Made by a program: the position numbers and the translations under genes. A stretch of DNA of 64,000 bases, taken from positions 372,001 to 436,000 of the forward strand of contig FOEZ01000001.1 of NCBI GenBank assembly GCA_900110595.1. Direction: 5' to 3'. Shown piece by piece: positions 49,558 to 58,195 of the stretch. This DNA is from Arthrobacter sp. OV608. GTDB taxonomy: Bacteria; Actinomycetota; Actinomycetes; Actinomycetales; Micrococcaceae. The notes below the pieces were generated by a model. That model saw only the letters and a list, made by a program, of their open reading frames with translations. It did not search any database and was not told where the DNA came from. The stretch's first letter is position 1, and each line of letters opens with the position of its first letter.

Positions 49558-50532
49558 TTGGACACCACCCCGCAGGCCACCGTCGGCGTGCAGCTCATTG
49601 AAGCCGGACAGAGCGTCACCGTGCGCGTTCCGGCCACCACCGCCAACCTGGGCCCGGGCTACGACAGCCTGGGCCTGGCCCTGGCGCTGCACGACACCCT
49701 GACGGTGGAGAGCCTCGAATCCGAGGAACTCCTGTTCGACCTCGCCGGCGAAGGCGCAGAAACGCTGCCCCGGGACGCCAGCCACCTGGTCATCCGTGCG
49801 ATGGAAGCTGCCTTCGAACGGCTGGGCTTCCGGCACGGCGGGATCAAGGTGACAGCGGAAAACGTTGTTCCGCACGGCCGCGGCCTGGGTTCCTCAGCGT
49901 CGGCGGTGGTGGCAGCAATTTCGGCAGCCAACGCGCTGGTACCGGCGGCAAGCCGCCGTGGAAAGGACTGGATCCTCCAGCTCACCAGCGAACTCGAGGG
50001 CCACCCGGACAACGTGGCACCAGCCATTTTCGGCGGACTGGCGCTGTCGTGGCAGGACAGTGACCAGTACAGCAGCACCAGTGCGGCCGTGTCCGGGTCT
50101 GTGGTGCCGGTGGTCGCGGTTCCGGACTTCGAGCTGTCCACGGAAACGGCACGGGCGCTGCTGCCGGCATCTGTGGGGCACCACGCTGCAGCCATGAACG
50201 CCGGGCGCGCCGCCCTGCTGATCCACGCGCTCACCACCAAACCGGAATTCCTGCTTGCCGGTACCGAGGACTACCTCCACCAGAGTTACCGCGCAGAGGC
50301 CATGCGCCCCAGCGCCGCCCTCATCTCGGCGCTCCGCACGGCCGGCCACGCAGCAGTTGTCTCAGGCGCCGGGCCGACGGTGCTGGTCCTGGCCGACGGA
50401 CAGGCTGAAGCGGCCGCCGTCGTTGCTTTCATCGAAGAGTTCACCGAAGCGAACACGCCGGACATCCGATGGCGTGTTCTGAAGCTGGCAGTGGACGTTG
50501 AAGGTGCTAAGGTGGAGTTGCACCGGCGGTAA
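49558..50532 (+). CDS. thrB: Homoserine kinase
   Basis: GHMP kinase of 324 residues that phosphorylates homoserine for threonine synthase. Motif 1 is VPATTANLGPGYDSLGLAL, the ATP loop is PHGRGLGSSASAVVAA and motif 3 is AVVSGAGPTVLVLAD. The start is TTG at 49558, two bases after the thrC stop. It is the last gene of the amino-acid block before the rho leader. Confidence 0.95.
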   Translation: MDTTPQATVGVQLIEAGQSVTVRVPATTANLGPGYDSLGLALALHDTLTVESLESEELLFDLAGEGAETLPRDASHLVIRAMEAAFERLGFRHGGIKVTAENVVPHGRGLGSSASAVVAAISAANALVPAASRRGKDWILQLTSELEGHPDNVAPAIFGGLALSWQDSDQYSSTSAAVSGSVVPVVAVPDFELSTETARALLPASVGHHAAAMNAGRAALLIHALTTKPEFLLAGTEDYLHQSYRAEAMRPSAALISALRTAGHAAVVSGAGPTVLVLADGQAEAAAVVAFIEEFTEANTPDIRWRVLKLAVDVEGAKVELHRR

Positions 50533-50832
50533 TTGACGCCTATCTGATCTGCTTCTGCACTTAGTTGCAACCTGATCTCCTACTGCGCAATCTATTCCGG
50601 TGCCACCTGCTTGGTCTGTCGCAGGAATCTGCAGCATTCGAAACTGCCCCTGAAACGTCAGTCCACAGTTCCACCTTGGGCGGAGCGCAGCGTGAATCAG
50701 TATCCGGCCCTGCTGGCCGATATTTCATCCGGCAAGGCCGTACAATCCCGGCTGCAGATCTGAACTGCAGCCCAGATCAAATCATCGCGCCCAGCTCCTC
50801 GTCTGGACGCCGTCGAGGGGGAAGGATCCTTC
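50533..50832 (+). promoter_or_regulatory. 300-bp leader region of rho
   Basis: No gene is visible between thrB and rho. The first 90 bases (about 50540-50630) are rich in C and T and poor in G, with repeated CTG/TCT/ACC runs, which resembles a Rho loading site. The remainder has no clear terminator hairpin. Autogenous control of rho by its own termination activity is known in other bacteria and is a reasonable guess here. Confidence 0.45.
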
Positions 50833-53028
50833 GTGACCGAAACCACTGAGCTGTCGCCAGCTGTGGAACTATCATCTTCTGCTGCCGATTCGGCAGCACC
50901 CGCCAAGAGCAGCGGCCTTGCCGGCCTGAAGCTCGCCCAGCTGCAGGCACTCGCCAGCCAGCTCGGGATCTCCGGCGGTTCCCGGATGCGCAAGGGGGAC
51001 CTGGTTGCGGCCATCTCCGCCCACCGCGCCGGTACTCCCGTGACTAAGGCCCCGGCCAAGTCAGCCGCAAAGCGCACCGAAAGCGTCGCCGCACCGGCAG
51101 CTACCGCTGTTGCTGCACCTGCAGCCGCCGCGCCGGCCGAAACCACGGAAGCGCCCGCCGAAGGCACCCGTGCCCGGGGCCGCGGCCGCAGCCGCCGTGC
51201 CGTCAGCGACGGAGTTGTGGCACCGGCAGCTGCTGATGCAGCCGCCGAAGCCCCGGCCGCTCCGGTTGAGGCTCCCGCCGCCGCGGAAGCTCCCGAAGCA
51301 ACTGAAGGCGCTGCCGAACGCCGCCAGCCCCGCACCCGCAACCGCCGCCGCGGCGAAGCAGTTGTGGCAGCACCGCAGGCGGCAGAAGCCGCCGAGGCAC
51401 CTGCAGAGCAGGCCGACGCCGAGCAGCGCACAGCTGAACAGCGGACTGGTGAAGCGCGCACCACCGAGCAGCGTACGGCGGAGCCGCGCACAGAGCAGCG
51501 CACTGCCGACCGCACTGAAACCGAAGAAGCCGGCCAGCGCACCGACCGCCGCGAAGGCGGCCGCGGACGTGGCCGGGACACCCGTGACGGCGACAGCGGC
51601 CGGGACAACGCCGGCAGCCGCGAGGCAGGCCAGCGCGAAGGCGCCCGCCGCGAGGATGCCCGCGACACCCGCGACAGCGATGATTCCGACGGCGGCAGCC
51701 GCCGCAACCGCCGCAACCGCCGCGACCGGAACGACCGCAACGACCGCTCCGGTGGCCAGGACCGGGACAACAGCTCCCGCAACGACCGCTTCCGCGACCG
51801 CAACGACCGCCGCCGCGGACGCGCCCAGGGACCGGACGTCGACGACGTCGAGGTCACCGAGGACGACGTCCTGCTGCCCGTTGCAGGCATCCTCGACGTC
51901 CTCGAGAACTACGCCTTCATCCGTACTTCCGGCTACCTGCCCGGCCCCAACGACGTTTACGTCTCCCTGGCCCAGGTCAAGAAGTACAACCTCCGCAAGG
52001 GCGACGCCGTCGTAGGCGCCATCCGTGCCCCGCGTGACGGCGAAGACCGCAGCCAGCAGTCCGCCCGCCAGAAGTTCAACGCCCTCGTCCGCGTCACCTC
52101 CGTCAACGGCAAGACCGCCGAAGAGCTCAAGGACCGCGTCGAGTTCGCCAAGCTGGTCCCGTTGTACCCGTCCGAGCGGCTGCGCCTGGAGACCGATCCC
52201 AAGAAGATCGGCCCCCGCGTCATCGACCTCGTCGCCCCGATCGGCAAGGGCCAGCGTGGCCTGATCGTTTCGCCGCCGAAGGCCGGCAAGACGCTCATCC
52301 TGCAGTCCATCGCCAACGCGATCACCACCAACAATCCTGAGGTCCACCTCATGATGGTGCTCGTTGACGAACGGCCTGAAGAGGTCACGGACATGCAGCG
52401 CACCGTCAAGGGTGAGGTCATTGCCTCTACCTTCGACCGTCCCGCCGATGACCACACCACCGTGGCCGAACTCTCCATCGAACGCGCCAAGCGCCTGGTG
52501 GAAATGGGCATGGACGTGGTGGTCCTGCTGGACTCCATGACCCGCCTGGGCCGCGCCTACAACCTGGCAGCACCGGCCTCGGGCCGCATTCTGTCCGGTG
52601 GCGTGGACTCCGCCGCGCTGTACCCGCCCAAGCGCTTCTTCGGTGCAGCCCGCAACATCGAAAACGGCGGCTCGCTCACCATCCTGGCCACCGCCCTGGT
52701 GGAAACCGGCTCCAAGATGGACGAAGTCATCTTCGAAGAATTCAAGGGCACCGGCAATATGGAGCTCCGCCTGTCCCGCCAGCTGGCAGACAAGCGCATC
52801 TTCCCGGCCGTGGACGTCAACGCGTCCGGCACCCGCCGCGAGGAGAACCTGCTCTCGCCCGAGGAAGTCAAGATCATGTGGAAGCTGCGCCGCGTCCTCT
52901 CCGGACTCGAAACCCAGCAGAGCCTTGAACTCCTGACCAACAAGATCCGGGAGACCCAAAGCAACGTTGAGTTCCTGATGCAGGTTCAGAAGACAACACT
53001 TGGCGCGAAGTCCGATAACGACAAGTAG
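50833..53028 (+). CDS. rho: Transcription termination factor Rho with long Arg/Asp-rich insertion
   Basis: Hexameric RNA helicase of 731 residues. The N terminus has the Rho_N SAP-like fold (LAQLQALASQLGISGGSRMRKGDL). It is followed by about 270 low-complexity residues: first Ala/Pro/Glu-rich, then rich in Arg, Asp, Asn, Gly and Gln. The RNA-binding cold-shock domain (GYLPGPNDVYVSLAQVKKYNL) follows, then the ATPase core with SPPKAGKTLIL, DSMTRLGRAYN and SGGVDSAALYPPKRFFGAARN. Such insertions are typical of actinobacterial Rho (Micrococcus, Mycobacterium) and widen RNA binding. The GTG at 50833 follows GGGGGAAGGA at somewhat long spacing. Confidence 0.96.
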   Translation: MTETTELSPAVELSSSAADSAAPAKSSGLAGLKLAQLQALASQLGISGGSRMRKGDLVAAISAHRAGTPVTKAPAKSAAKRTESVAAPAATAVAAPAAAAPAETTEAPAEGTRARGRGRSRRAVSDGVVAPAAADAAAEAPAAPVEAPAAAEAPEATEGAAERRQPRTRNRRRGEAVVAAPQAAEAAEAPAEQADAEQRTAEQRTGEARTTEQRTAEPRTEQRTADRTETEEAGQRTDRREGGRGRGRDTRDGDSGRDNAGSREAGQREGARREDARDTRDSDDSDGGSRRNRRNRRDRNDRNDRSGGQDRDNSSRNDRFRDRNDRRRGRAQGPDVDDVEVTEDDVLLPVAGILDVLENYAFIRTSGYLPGPNDVYVSLAQVKKYNLRKGDAVVGAIRAPRDGEDRSQQSARQKFNALVRVTSVNGKTAEELKDRVEFAKLVPLYPSERLRLETDPKKIGPRVIDLVAPIGKGQRGLIVSPPKAGKTLILQSIANAITTNNPEVHLMMVLVDERPEEVTDMQRTVKGEVIASTFDRPADDHTTVAELSIERAKRLVEMGMDVVVLLDSMTRLGRAYNLAAPASGRILSGGVDSAALYPPKRFFGAARNIENGGSLTILATALVETGSKMDEVIFEEFKGTGNMELRLSRQLADKRIFPAVDVNASGTRREENLLSPEEVKIMWKLRRVLSGLETQQSLELLTNKIRETQSNVEFLMQVQKTTLGAKSDNDK

Positions 53029-53057
53029 CTGAGTTAGGGGCGGGGTGTCGGAAGGTT

Positions 53058-53083
53058 CGTGCGGCTGGGTGCCGCACGGATTT
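53058..53083 (+). terminator. Candidate terminator of rho
   Basis: CGTGCGGC pairs with GCCGCACG around a TGGGT loop, followed by GATTTT. The T run is short. Confidence 0.55.
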
Positions 53084-53100
53084 TCCGCCCCCGCCTTCGT

Positions 53101-53260
53101 CGTTCGGTTTTGCCGCCCCGCCCCTACGCTGGGCGGCTTTCGATCTTCGATCGTTAGCCGCCCAGCTCCGGCAGGCCCGAAAGAGAGATGACGAGGGCCC
53201 CGACCTGAGCTTGCGAAGGTTGGGAGTCAGCGAACGCTCCCGGGGCGGCAAAACCGAACG
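53101..53260. repeat. 160-bp element with 20-bp perfect terminal inverted repeats
   Basis: CGTTCGGTTTTGCCGCCCCG at 53101-53120 recurs in perfect inverse at 53241-53260. Inside it GCTGGGCGGCT (53128-53138) and AGCCGCCCAGC (53156-53166) form a second perfect 11-bp inverted repeat with a 17-base loop. No reading frame or clear target-site duplication is seen. It could be a MITE-like remnant or a large regulatory RNA structure. Confidence 0.8.
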
Positions 53261-53295
53261 GCTGTTCAGTCTGGTCGCCTTGCCGCCGCCTTCTG

Positions 53296-53360
53296 GCAAC
53301 GCGGAGTCAGATATCGCCCAACTTTGCGGGTTTTGAGGGCTGTAAGTGACCCCGCGTTGC
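53296..53360. repeat. Imperfect inverted repeat upstream of prfA
   Basis: GCAACGCGGAGTCA (53296-53309) and TGACCCCGCGTTGC (53347-53360) pair at 13 of 14 positions with a 37-base loop. It resembles the small palindromic extragenic repeats of many genomes. Copy number cannot be judged from this window. Confidence 0.7.
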
Positions 53361-53399
53361 AGTTACTAGACTTGTACAAGTCGAAAGAGGTTTTGAAAA

Positions 53400-54473
53400 A
53401 TGTTTGAGTCCGTACAGGGCCTGCTTGATGAGCATGATGCTATCCAGGCGCAGCTGGGGGATCCTGCTGTTTATGCTGACCAGCGGCTTGCGCGCAAGCT
53501 GGGGCGGCGGTCGGCTCAGCTTAATGGCATTGTTGAGGCCTACCACAAGTGGGAAGGCATCCGGGACGACCTTGCTGCGGCCAAGGAGATGGCTGACGAG
53601 GATCCCGAGTTCGCTGCCGAGGTTCCTGAACTGGAAGAAGCCCTTGAGCTTGCAGCCGCAAAACTGCGCCGCCTGCTCATCCCGCGCGATCCTGACGACG
53701 CCCGCAACGTGATCCTTGAGGTCAAGGGTGGTGAAGGCGGCGACGAGGCTGCCCTCTTTGCCGGCGACCTCCTGCGCATGTACACCCGGTACGCGGAATC
53801 GCGCGGCTGGAAGACTGAAATCATCTCCGCCACCGAATCGGACCTTGGCGGCTACAAGGACGTCCAGGTTGCCGTGAAGGGCAGTTCGAACGATCCCGCC
53901 GAGGGCGTCTATGCCCGGCTGAAGTTCGAAGGCGGCGTGCACCGCGTGCAGCGCGTTCCGGTCACCGAATCGCAGGGCCGTATCCACACCTCGGCCGCCG
54001 GCGTGCTGGTGCTGCCCGAAGTGGACGAACCCGAAGAGCTCGAGATCAACCAGAACGACCTCAAGATCGACGTCTACAGGTCATCCGGCCCGGGCGGCCA
54101 GTCCGTGAACACCACCGACTCAGCCGTGCGCATCACCCACCTTCCCACCGGCATTGTGGTGGCCATGCAGAACGAAAAGTCGCAGCTGCAGAACCGCGAG
54201 GCCGGCATGCGCGTCCTGCGTGCCCGCATCCTGGCCCACCAGCAGGAGCAGATCGACGCCGAAAACTCGGCCCAGCGGAAGTCGCAGATCCGCACCATGG
54301 ACCGCTCGGAGCGCATCCGCACCTACAACTACCCGGAAAACCGCATCGCGGACCACCGCACCGGCTACAAGGCCTACAACCTTGACCAGGTCATGAACGG
54401 CGACCTGGAACCGGTCATCCAGTCCGCGATCGAGATGGACGAACAGGCACGCCTGGACGCCATCGGCGACTAG
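53400..54473 (+). CDS. prfA: Peptide chain release factor 1
   Basis: Recognises UAA and UAG and releases the finished peptide. The 357-residue protein has the catalytic GGQ in [17 protein letters not shown] and is followed by its methyltransferase gene prmC. The ATG at 53400 ([12 protein letters not shown]) is preceded by AAAGAGG at longer than usual spacing. The PxT-type stop-codon recognition motif is not obvious by eye in the usual place, but length and overall sequence are those of RF1. Confidence 0.96.
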   Translation: MFESVQGLLDEHDAIQAQLGDPAVYADQRLARKLGRRSAQLNGIVEAYHKWEGIRDDLAAAKEMADEDPEFAAEVPELEEALELAAAKLRRLLIPRDPDDARNVILEVKGGEGGDEAALFAGDLLRMYTRYAESRGWKTEIISATESDLGGYKDVQVAVKGSSNDPAEGVYARLKFEGGVHRVQRVPVTESQGRIHTSAAGVLVLPEVDEPEELEINQNDLKIDVYRSSGPGGQSVNTTDSAVRITHLPTGIVVAMQNEKSQLQNREAGMRVLRARILAHQQEQIDAENSAQRKSQIRTMDRSERIRTYNYPENRIADHRTGYKAYNLDQVMNGDLEPVIQSAIEMDEQARLDAIGD

Positions 54474-54508
54474 TTCCGCCCTGGACATCAGGACACGACA
54501 TTCAGGAC

Positions 54509-55396
54509 ATGACATTCGGGCCAGGCCAGTCGCTCGCTGACGCCGTCACCGCGGCCACGGCAATCCTGCGCGACGCCGGTGTTCCCAGCCCGCGCGTGGA
54601 CGCGGAACTGCTCGCCGACCACCTGCTGAACGTGGGACTGGGCCGGCTCCGCGCCATGATGCTCGGCAACACGCCGGCACCGGAAGGCTACGAAGCCCTC
54701 GTGGCCGAGCGGGCCAGCCGGATTCCGCTGCAGCACATCACCGGCGTGGCGCACTTCCGCTACCTCGAGCTGGCCGTGGGGCCCGGCGTGTTCATTCCCC
54801 GCCCCGAGACCGAATCCGTGGTCCAGCTGGTCATTGACCACGTCAAGGACATGGCGCATCCCCGGATCGTGGACCTGGGCACGGGATCCGGCGCCATCGC
54901 CGGTTCCATCGCCCACGAAGTGCCCGGCGCCGAAGTCCACGCCGTGGAGTTCAGCCCCTTCGCCCACGCCTGGGCCGCGAAAAACCTGGCGCCCCTGGGG
55001 GTCCACCTCGTGCTGGGGGACCTGCGGAACGCACTTCAGGAGCTGAACGGGACAGTCGACGTCGTGGTTTCCAACCCGCCGTACATCCCGTCCGAGGCCA
55101 TCCCCAACGAGCCCGAAGTAGCCCTGCACGACCCGCCGGAAGCACTGTACGGCGGGGGAGCTGACGGTATGGAACTTCCGACGGCGGCAGCCGCCTCGGC
55201 TGCCCGGCTGCTGGTGCCGGGCGGCTACTTTGTGATGGAACATGCAGAAGTCCAGGCGGAATGGATCGCGGCAATGCTGGGCCGGTCAGGATCGTGGACC
55301 AGCATCAGCACCCGCCGGGACCTCAACGGCAAGGAGCGCGCCACCAGCGCCGTGCTCGCGGACCAGACCCTACGCAATGAAAGAATGGGCCAGTGA
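54509..55396 (+). CDS. prmC: Release factor glutamine methyltransferase
   Basis: Methylates the Gln of the GGQ motif in release factors. The 295-residue protein has an N-terminal helical domain, the SAM motif VDLGTGSGAIAGSIA and the catalytic NPPY in VVSNPPYIPSEAIP. It lies 35 bp downstream of its substrate gene prfA and overlaps the next gene by 4 bp. Confidence 0.95.
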   Translation: MTFGPGQSLADAVTAATAILRDAGVPSPRVDAELLADHLLNVGLGRLRAMMLGNTPAPEGYEALVAERASRIPLQHITGVAHFRYLELAVGPGVFIPRPETESVVQLVIDHVKDMAHPRIVDLGTGSGAIAGSIAHEVPGAEVHAVEFSPFAHAWAAKNLAPLGVHLVLGDLRNALQELNGTVDVVVSNPPYIPSEAIPNEPEVALHDPPEALYGGGADGMELPTAAAASAARLLVPGGYFVMEHAEVQAEWIAAMLGRSGSWTSISTRRDLNGKERATSAVLADQTLRNERMGQ

Positions 55397-56217
55397 CCAC
55401 AACCTATAACTGCACCAGTGATGACGAGCGGGCACGGGGCCTGGAGCACGCACAGCGCGCGATCAGTGAAAAGAAGTGCGTCGTGCTCCCCACCGATACG
55501 GTTTACGGCATCGGGGCCGACGCCTTCTCACCGCAGGCCGTCACCATGCTGCTGGTGTCAAAAGGGCGCAGCCGCACCATGCCACCACCGGTGCTCATTC
55601 CGCGCCTCAACGCCCTGGACGGGCTCGCCACGGACGTCTCCGCTGACGCCCGCAAGCTGGCCGAGGCATTCTGGCCCGGCGGATTGACGTTGATCCTGCA
55701 CGCGCAGCCGTCGCTGGACTGGGACCTCGGCGAAACCAAGGGGACCGTGGCCCTGCGCATGCCCGCCGACGACATCGCCCTTGAGCTGCTGACACTGACC
55801 GGCCCGCTGGCCGTCTCCTCTGCCAACCGCACCGGCCAGGCACCGGGACAAACTGCCGCCGCTGCCCGCGAGCAACTTGCAGAATCCGTTGAGGTCTACC
55901 TCGAAGGCGGCTTCCGGCCGAAGGAAGGCGAGACCGCCGTGCCCTCCACCATTGTGGACGCCACCGGGCCCCTCCTGCGTGTGGTGCGTAACGGAGCCGT
56001 CAGCCTGGACCAGCTCCGGGAACACGTTCCGGGTGTCCTGGGTTTGGGCGAGATCCCCATGGCGCCGGAAGAACCGGAGGAACCGGTGACTGCGGAGGCG
56101 TCCGACACTCCGGAGACAGCCGGGGATTCTGCGGCAGCGGGCCCTGCGGCTGCCGAAGCCCGCAGCGCGGCCGGCAGCAGTGCCGTCAGTACCAATGACA
56201 ACAATGCGGAGAACTGA
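55393..56217 (+). CDS. Threonylcarbamoyl-AMP synthase (Sua5/YrdC family) with acidic tail
   Basis: Makes threonylcarbamoyl-AMP for the t6A modification of tRNAs. The YrdC domain fills residues 10-205 with VLPTDTVYGIGADAF, SKGRSRTMPPPVLI and PLAVSSANRTGQAPG. The last 55 residues are an Ala/Glu/Pro/Thr-rich disordered tail in place of the globular Sua5 domain, so it is a YrdC/YwlC-type enzyme with an extension. The GTG start at 55393 overlaps prmC. It follows prmC in many actinobacteria. Confidence 0.92.
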   Translation: MTTTYNCTSDDERARGLEHAQRAISEKKCVVLPTDTVYGIGADAFSPQAVTMLLVSKGRSRTMPPPVLIPRLNALDGLATDVSADARKLAEAFWPGGLTLILHAQPSLDWDLGETKGTVALRMPADDIALELLTLTGPLAVSSANRTGQAPGQTAAAAREQLAESVEVYLEGGFRPKEGETAVPSTIVDATGPLLRVVRNGAVSLDQLREHVPGVLGLGEIPMAPEEPEEPVTAEASDTPETAGDSAAAGPAAAEARSAAGSSAVSTNDNNAEN

Positions 56218-56218
56218 C

Positions 56219-57130
56219 ATGCAGCCCAAAGTCGCCGTCGCGGCCGTAACGTTCGACCGCCACGAGGAGCTTGCCCTGCTCCTGAAAGGGCTGGCGGAGC
56301 AGACCGCGCCCATCCATTCCATCGCCCTGGTGGACTCGGGCACCGTCCCGGCCACCGACGTCGTTAACGCCGGGGGAGCGCAGAACATCAACTACCTGCG
56401 CTCCGAAGCGAACCTTGGCGGCGCCGGCGGGTTTGCGTACGCCATCCTGGCCGCCATGGCCAGCGGCGCCGAGTGGATCTGGATGATGGACGACGACGGC
56501 CATCCCGAAGACGCCAGCTGCCTGGCCGAGCTCCTCCGCACCGCAGAGGAGCACCAGCTGGACATCATCAGCCCCCTGGTAGCAGCCACCGCCGATCCCA
56601 ACCGGCTGTCCTTCAATTTCCGCATCAACGGGTTGCTCACCAACGACCGCTCCCGCCTGGCTCCGATGGGCTACCTGCCGGACATGGTGCACTTCTTCAA
56701 CGGTGCACTGATCCGGACCGAGGTCTTCTACCGGATCGGTATCCCGGACGTGAAGTTCTTTATCCGCGGGGACGAAGTGGACTTCCTGTCGCGAGTGAAA
56801 AAGGCCGGGCTCAAGTACGGCACGCTGGCCACTGTTGCCGTGCAGCATCCTGCCACATGGACGGAGATGAAGCCCGTTTTTGGCGGGTTCATCACCCCGG
56901 TCATTCCCGAGGGCGAGTTCAAGCGCTACTGCTACTTCCGGAACCGTGGCTACCTGACCCGCAAGTACCGCAACCTTCGCTGGTTCAGCGCGGACATCGT
57001 CGGTTTCCCCTATTACTTCCTGAAGACTGGTGACCTCAAGGGCCTCGCACACTGGTTCAGGGCATATTCCACCGGCTTCCGCGGCAAGGGCTTCGGCTCG
57101 CCCGCGGAACTGATGTCCGCCAACAGCTAG
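56219..57130 (+). CDS. Family 2 glycosyltransferase (first of pair)
   Basis: A 303-residue GT-A enzyme. Motifs are AAVTFDRHEELALLL at the start, NLGGAGGFAYAI for nucleotide binding, the acidic metal motif WMMDDDGHPED and, later, RGDEVDFLSRVKKAG as the catalytic base region. It is closest in style to GlfT1-like galactofuranosyl and rhamnosyl transferases of actinobacterial cell walls. The sugar is not known. The ATG at 56219 overlaps nothing and comes 1 base after the sua5-type gene stop. The longer frame inside that gene is unlikely. Confidence 0.88.
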   Translation: MQPKVAVAAVTFDRHEELALLLKGLAEQTAPIHSIALVDSGTVPATDVVNAGGAQNINYLRSEANLGGAGGFAYAILAAMASGAEWIWMMDDDGHPEDASCLAELLRTAEEHQLDIISPLVAATADPNRLSFNFRINGLLTNDRSRLAPMGYLPDMVHFFNGALIRTEVFYRIGIPDVKFFIRGDEVDFLSRVKKAGLKYGTLATVAVQHPATWTEMKPVFGGFITPVIPEGEFKRYCYFRNRGYLTRKYRNLRWFSADIVGFPYYFLKTGDLKGLAHWFRAYSTGFRGKGFGSPAELMSANS

Positions 57131-57136
57131 GCCGCC

Positions 57137-58096
57137 GTGGAGAACCTGTACGCCGTCGTCGTCACCTATAACCGCGCCGACTTCCTGCGCAACCTGCTCG
57201 AGTCCTTCGCCCGGCTGGACACTGCCCCGACGCGGATCCTGGTGGTGGACAACGCGAGCAGCGACCACACGCCGGACGTAATTGCCCGGGCGGCTGCAGC
57301 CGGGCTGCCCATCCAGTACGAACGGCTGGAGCAGAACGTCGGCGGGGCCGGCGGGTTTTCCCGCGGCGTGGAACTGGCACTGGAGTCCGGCGCCGAATGG
57401 CTGTGGCTGATGGATGACGACGTCGAAGTGCTTCCCGGCGCGGTGGACGCCCTGGCGAAATTCACGCCGGATTACTCCTGCATGATCGGCCGCCGCTATG
57501 ACGCCAACGGCAAACCGTTCTTCTGGCAGCACCATTTTGTCGAGGCACTCGGCATTTTCCTGCCGGTCTCCCGAGACGTGTTCCGGCATTCCGAGGTGTT
57601 CCGCACCAACGTGGGGAACTTTGAAGGCATGCTCATCAACGCCTCCGTGGCGCGGAACATCGGCCTGCCGGATCCGCGCTTCTTTATTACGTGGGACGAC
57701 CTGATCTACGGCTGGCTGGCCGCGCAGCAAACCCCGGTGGTTTACGTCAACGCCTTTGTCATCAAGAAGGTCCGTGCCCAGCGCCAAGTGGACCTCGGCC
57801 TGCGCCACCTCAACGATTCATCCGACCTCAGCCGCCGCTACGTGATGCGAAACCGCGGGCATGTGGCGCACTACCTGCGGGCCCACGGCAAATTCAACCG
57901 GGCCGGTTTCGCCGCGGGCACCGCGCTGACCTTCCTCAAGGAACTTGTCCGCCTGGTCCTGGTTGAGCGGACCCTGAAGGGGTCCGGTGCGCTCTGGCAA
58001 GGGTGGCGTGAATCGCGCACCATCCTTGCCGACGCCGGGTGGAAACCCATGCCGCCGCTGCCGGTGTATCCGGGCAGCGGAACCCGAAGCGATTAG
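57137..58096 (+). CDS. Family 2 glycosyltransferase (second of pair)
   Basis: A 319-residue GT-A enzyme related to the preceding one: AVVVTYNRADFLRNLLES, NVGGAGGFSRGVELAL, WLWLMDDDVEVLPGA and FITWDDLIYGWLA. Ending and spacing agree with GlfT1/rhamnosyltransferase-like proteins. The GTG at 57137 follows 6 bases after the preceding stop. The pair probably acts in sequence on a lipid-linked cell-surface glycan, together with the two downstream genes. This is inference from context. Confidence 0.88.
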   Translation: MENLYAVVVTYNRADFLRNLLESFARLDTAPTRILVVDNASSDHTPDVIARAAAAGLPIQYERLEQNVGGAGGFSRGVELALESGAEWLWLMDDDVEVLPGAVDALAKFTPDYSCMIGRRYDANGKPFFWQHHFVEALGIFLPVSRDVFRHSEVFRTNVGNFEGMLINASVARNIGLPDPRFFITWDDLIYGWLAAQQTPVVYVNAFVIKKVRAQRQVDLGLRHLNDSSDLSRRYVMRNRGHVAHYLRAHGKFNRAGFAAGTALTFLKELVRLVLVERTLKGSGALWQGWRESRTILADAGWKPMPPLPVYPGSGTRSD

Positions 58097-58195
58097 TATC
58101 GTTCTAAGCCCCGACGCCGTCCGACAGTTTCGCGGCGGGGTATTTTGAAACAGGCGCCTGGCCGCCGTGGTAGTGGAAGTCGGTTGCATCTTTCG

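Larger units (their letters stand above)
53029..53399. other. 371-bp intergenic region of nested palindromes between rho and prfA
   Basis: No protein gene. It holds in order a terminator-like hairpin, a 160-bp element bounded by 20-bp perfect inverted repeats, a second imperfect inverted repeat, a 12-bp palindrome (ACTTGTACAAGT, 53370-53381) and the prfA ribosome site region. Confidence 0.7.

Noticed and set aside
53029..53399. Insertion sequence between rho and prfA.
   Set aside because: Inverted repeats are present but there is no transposase frame and no clear target duplication.
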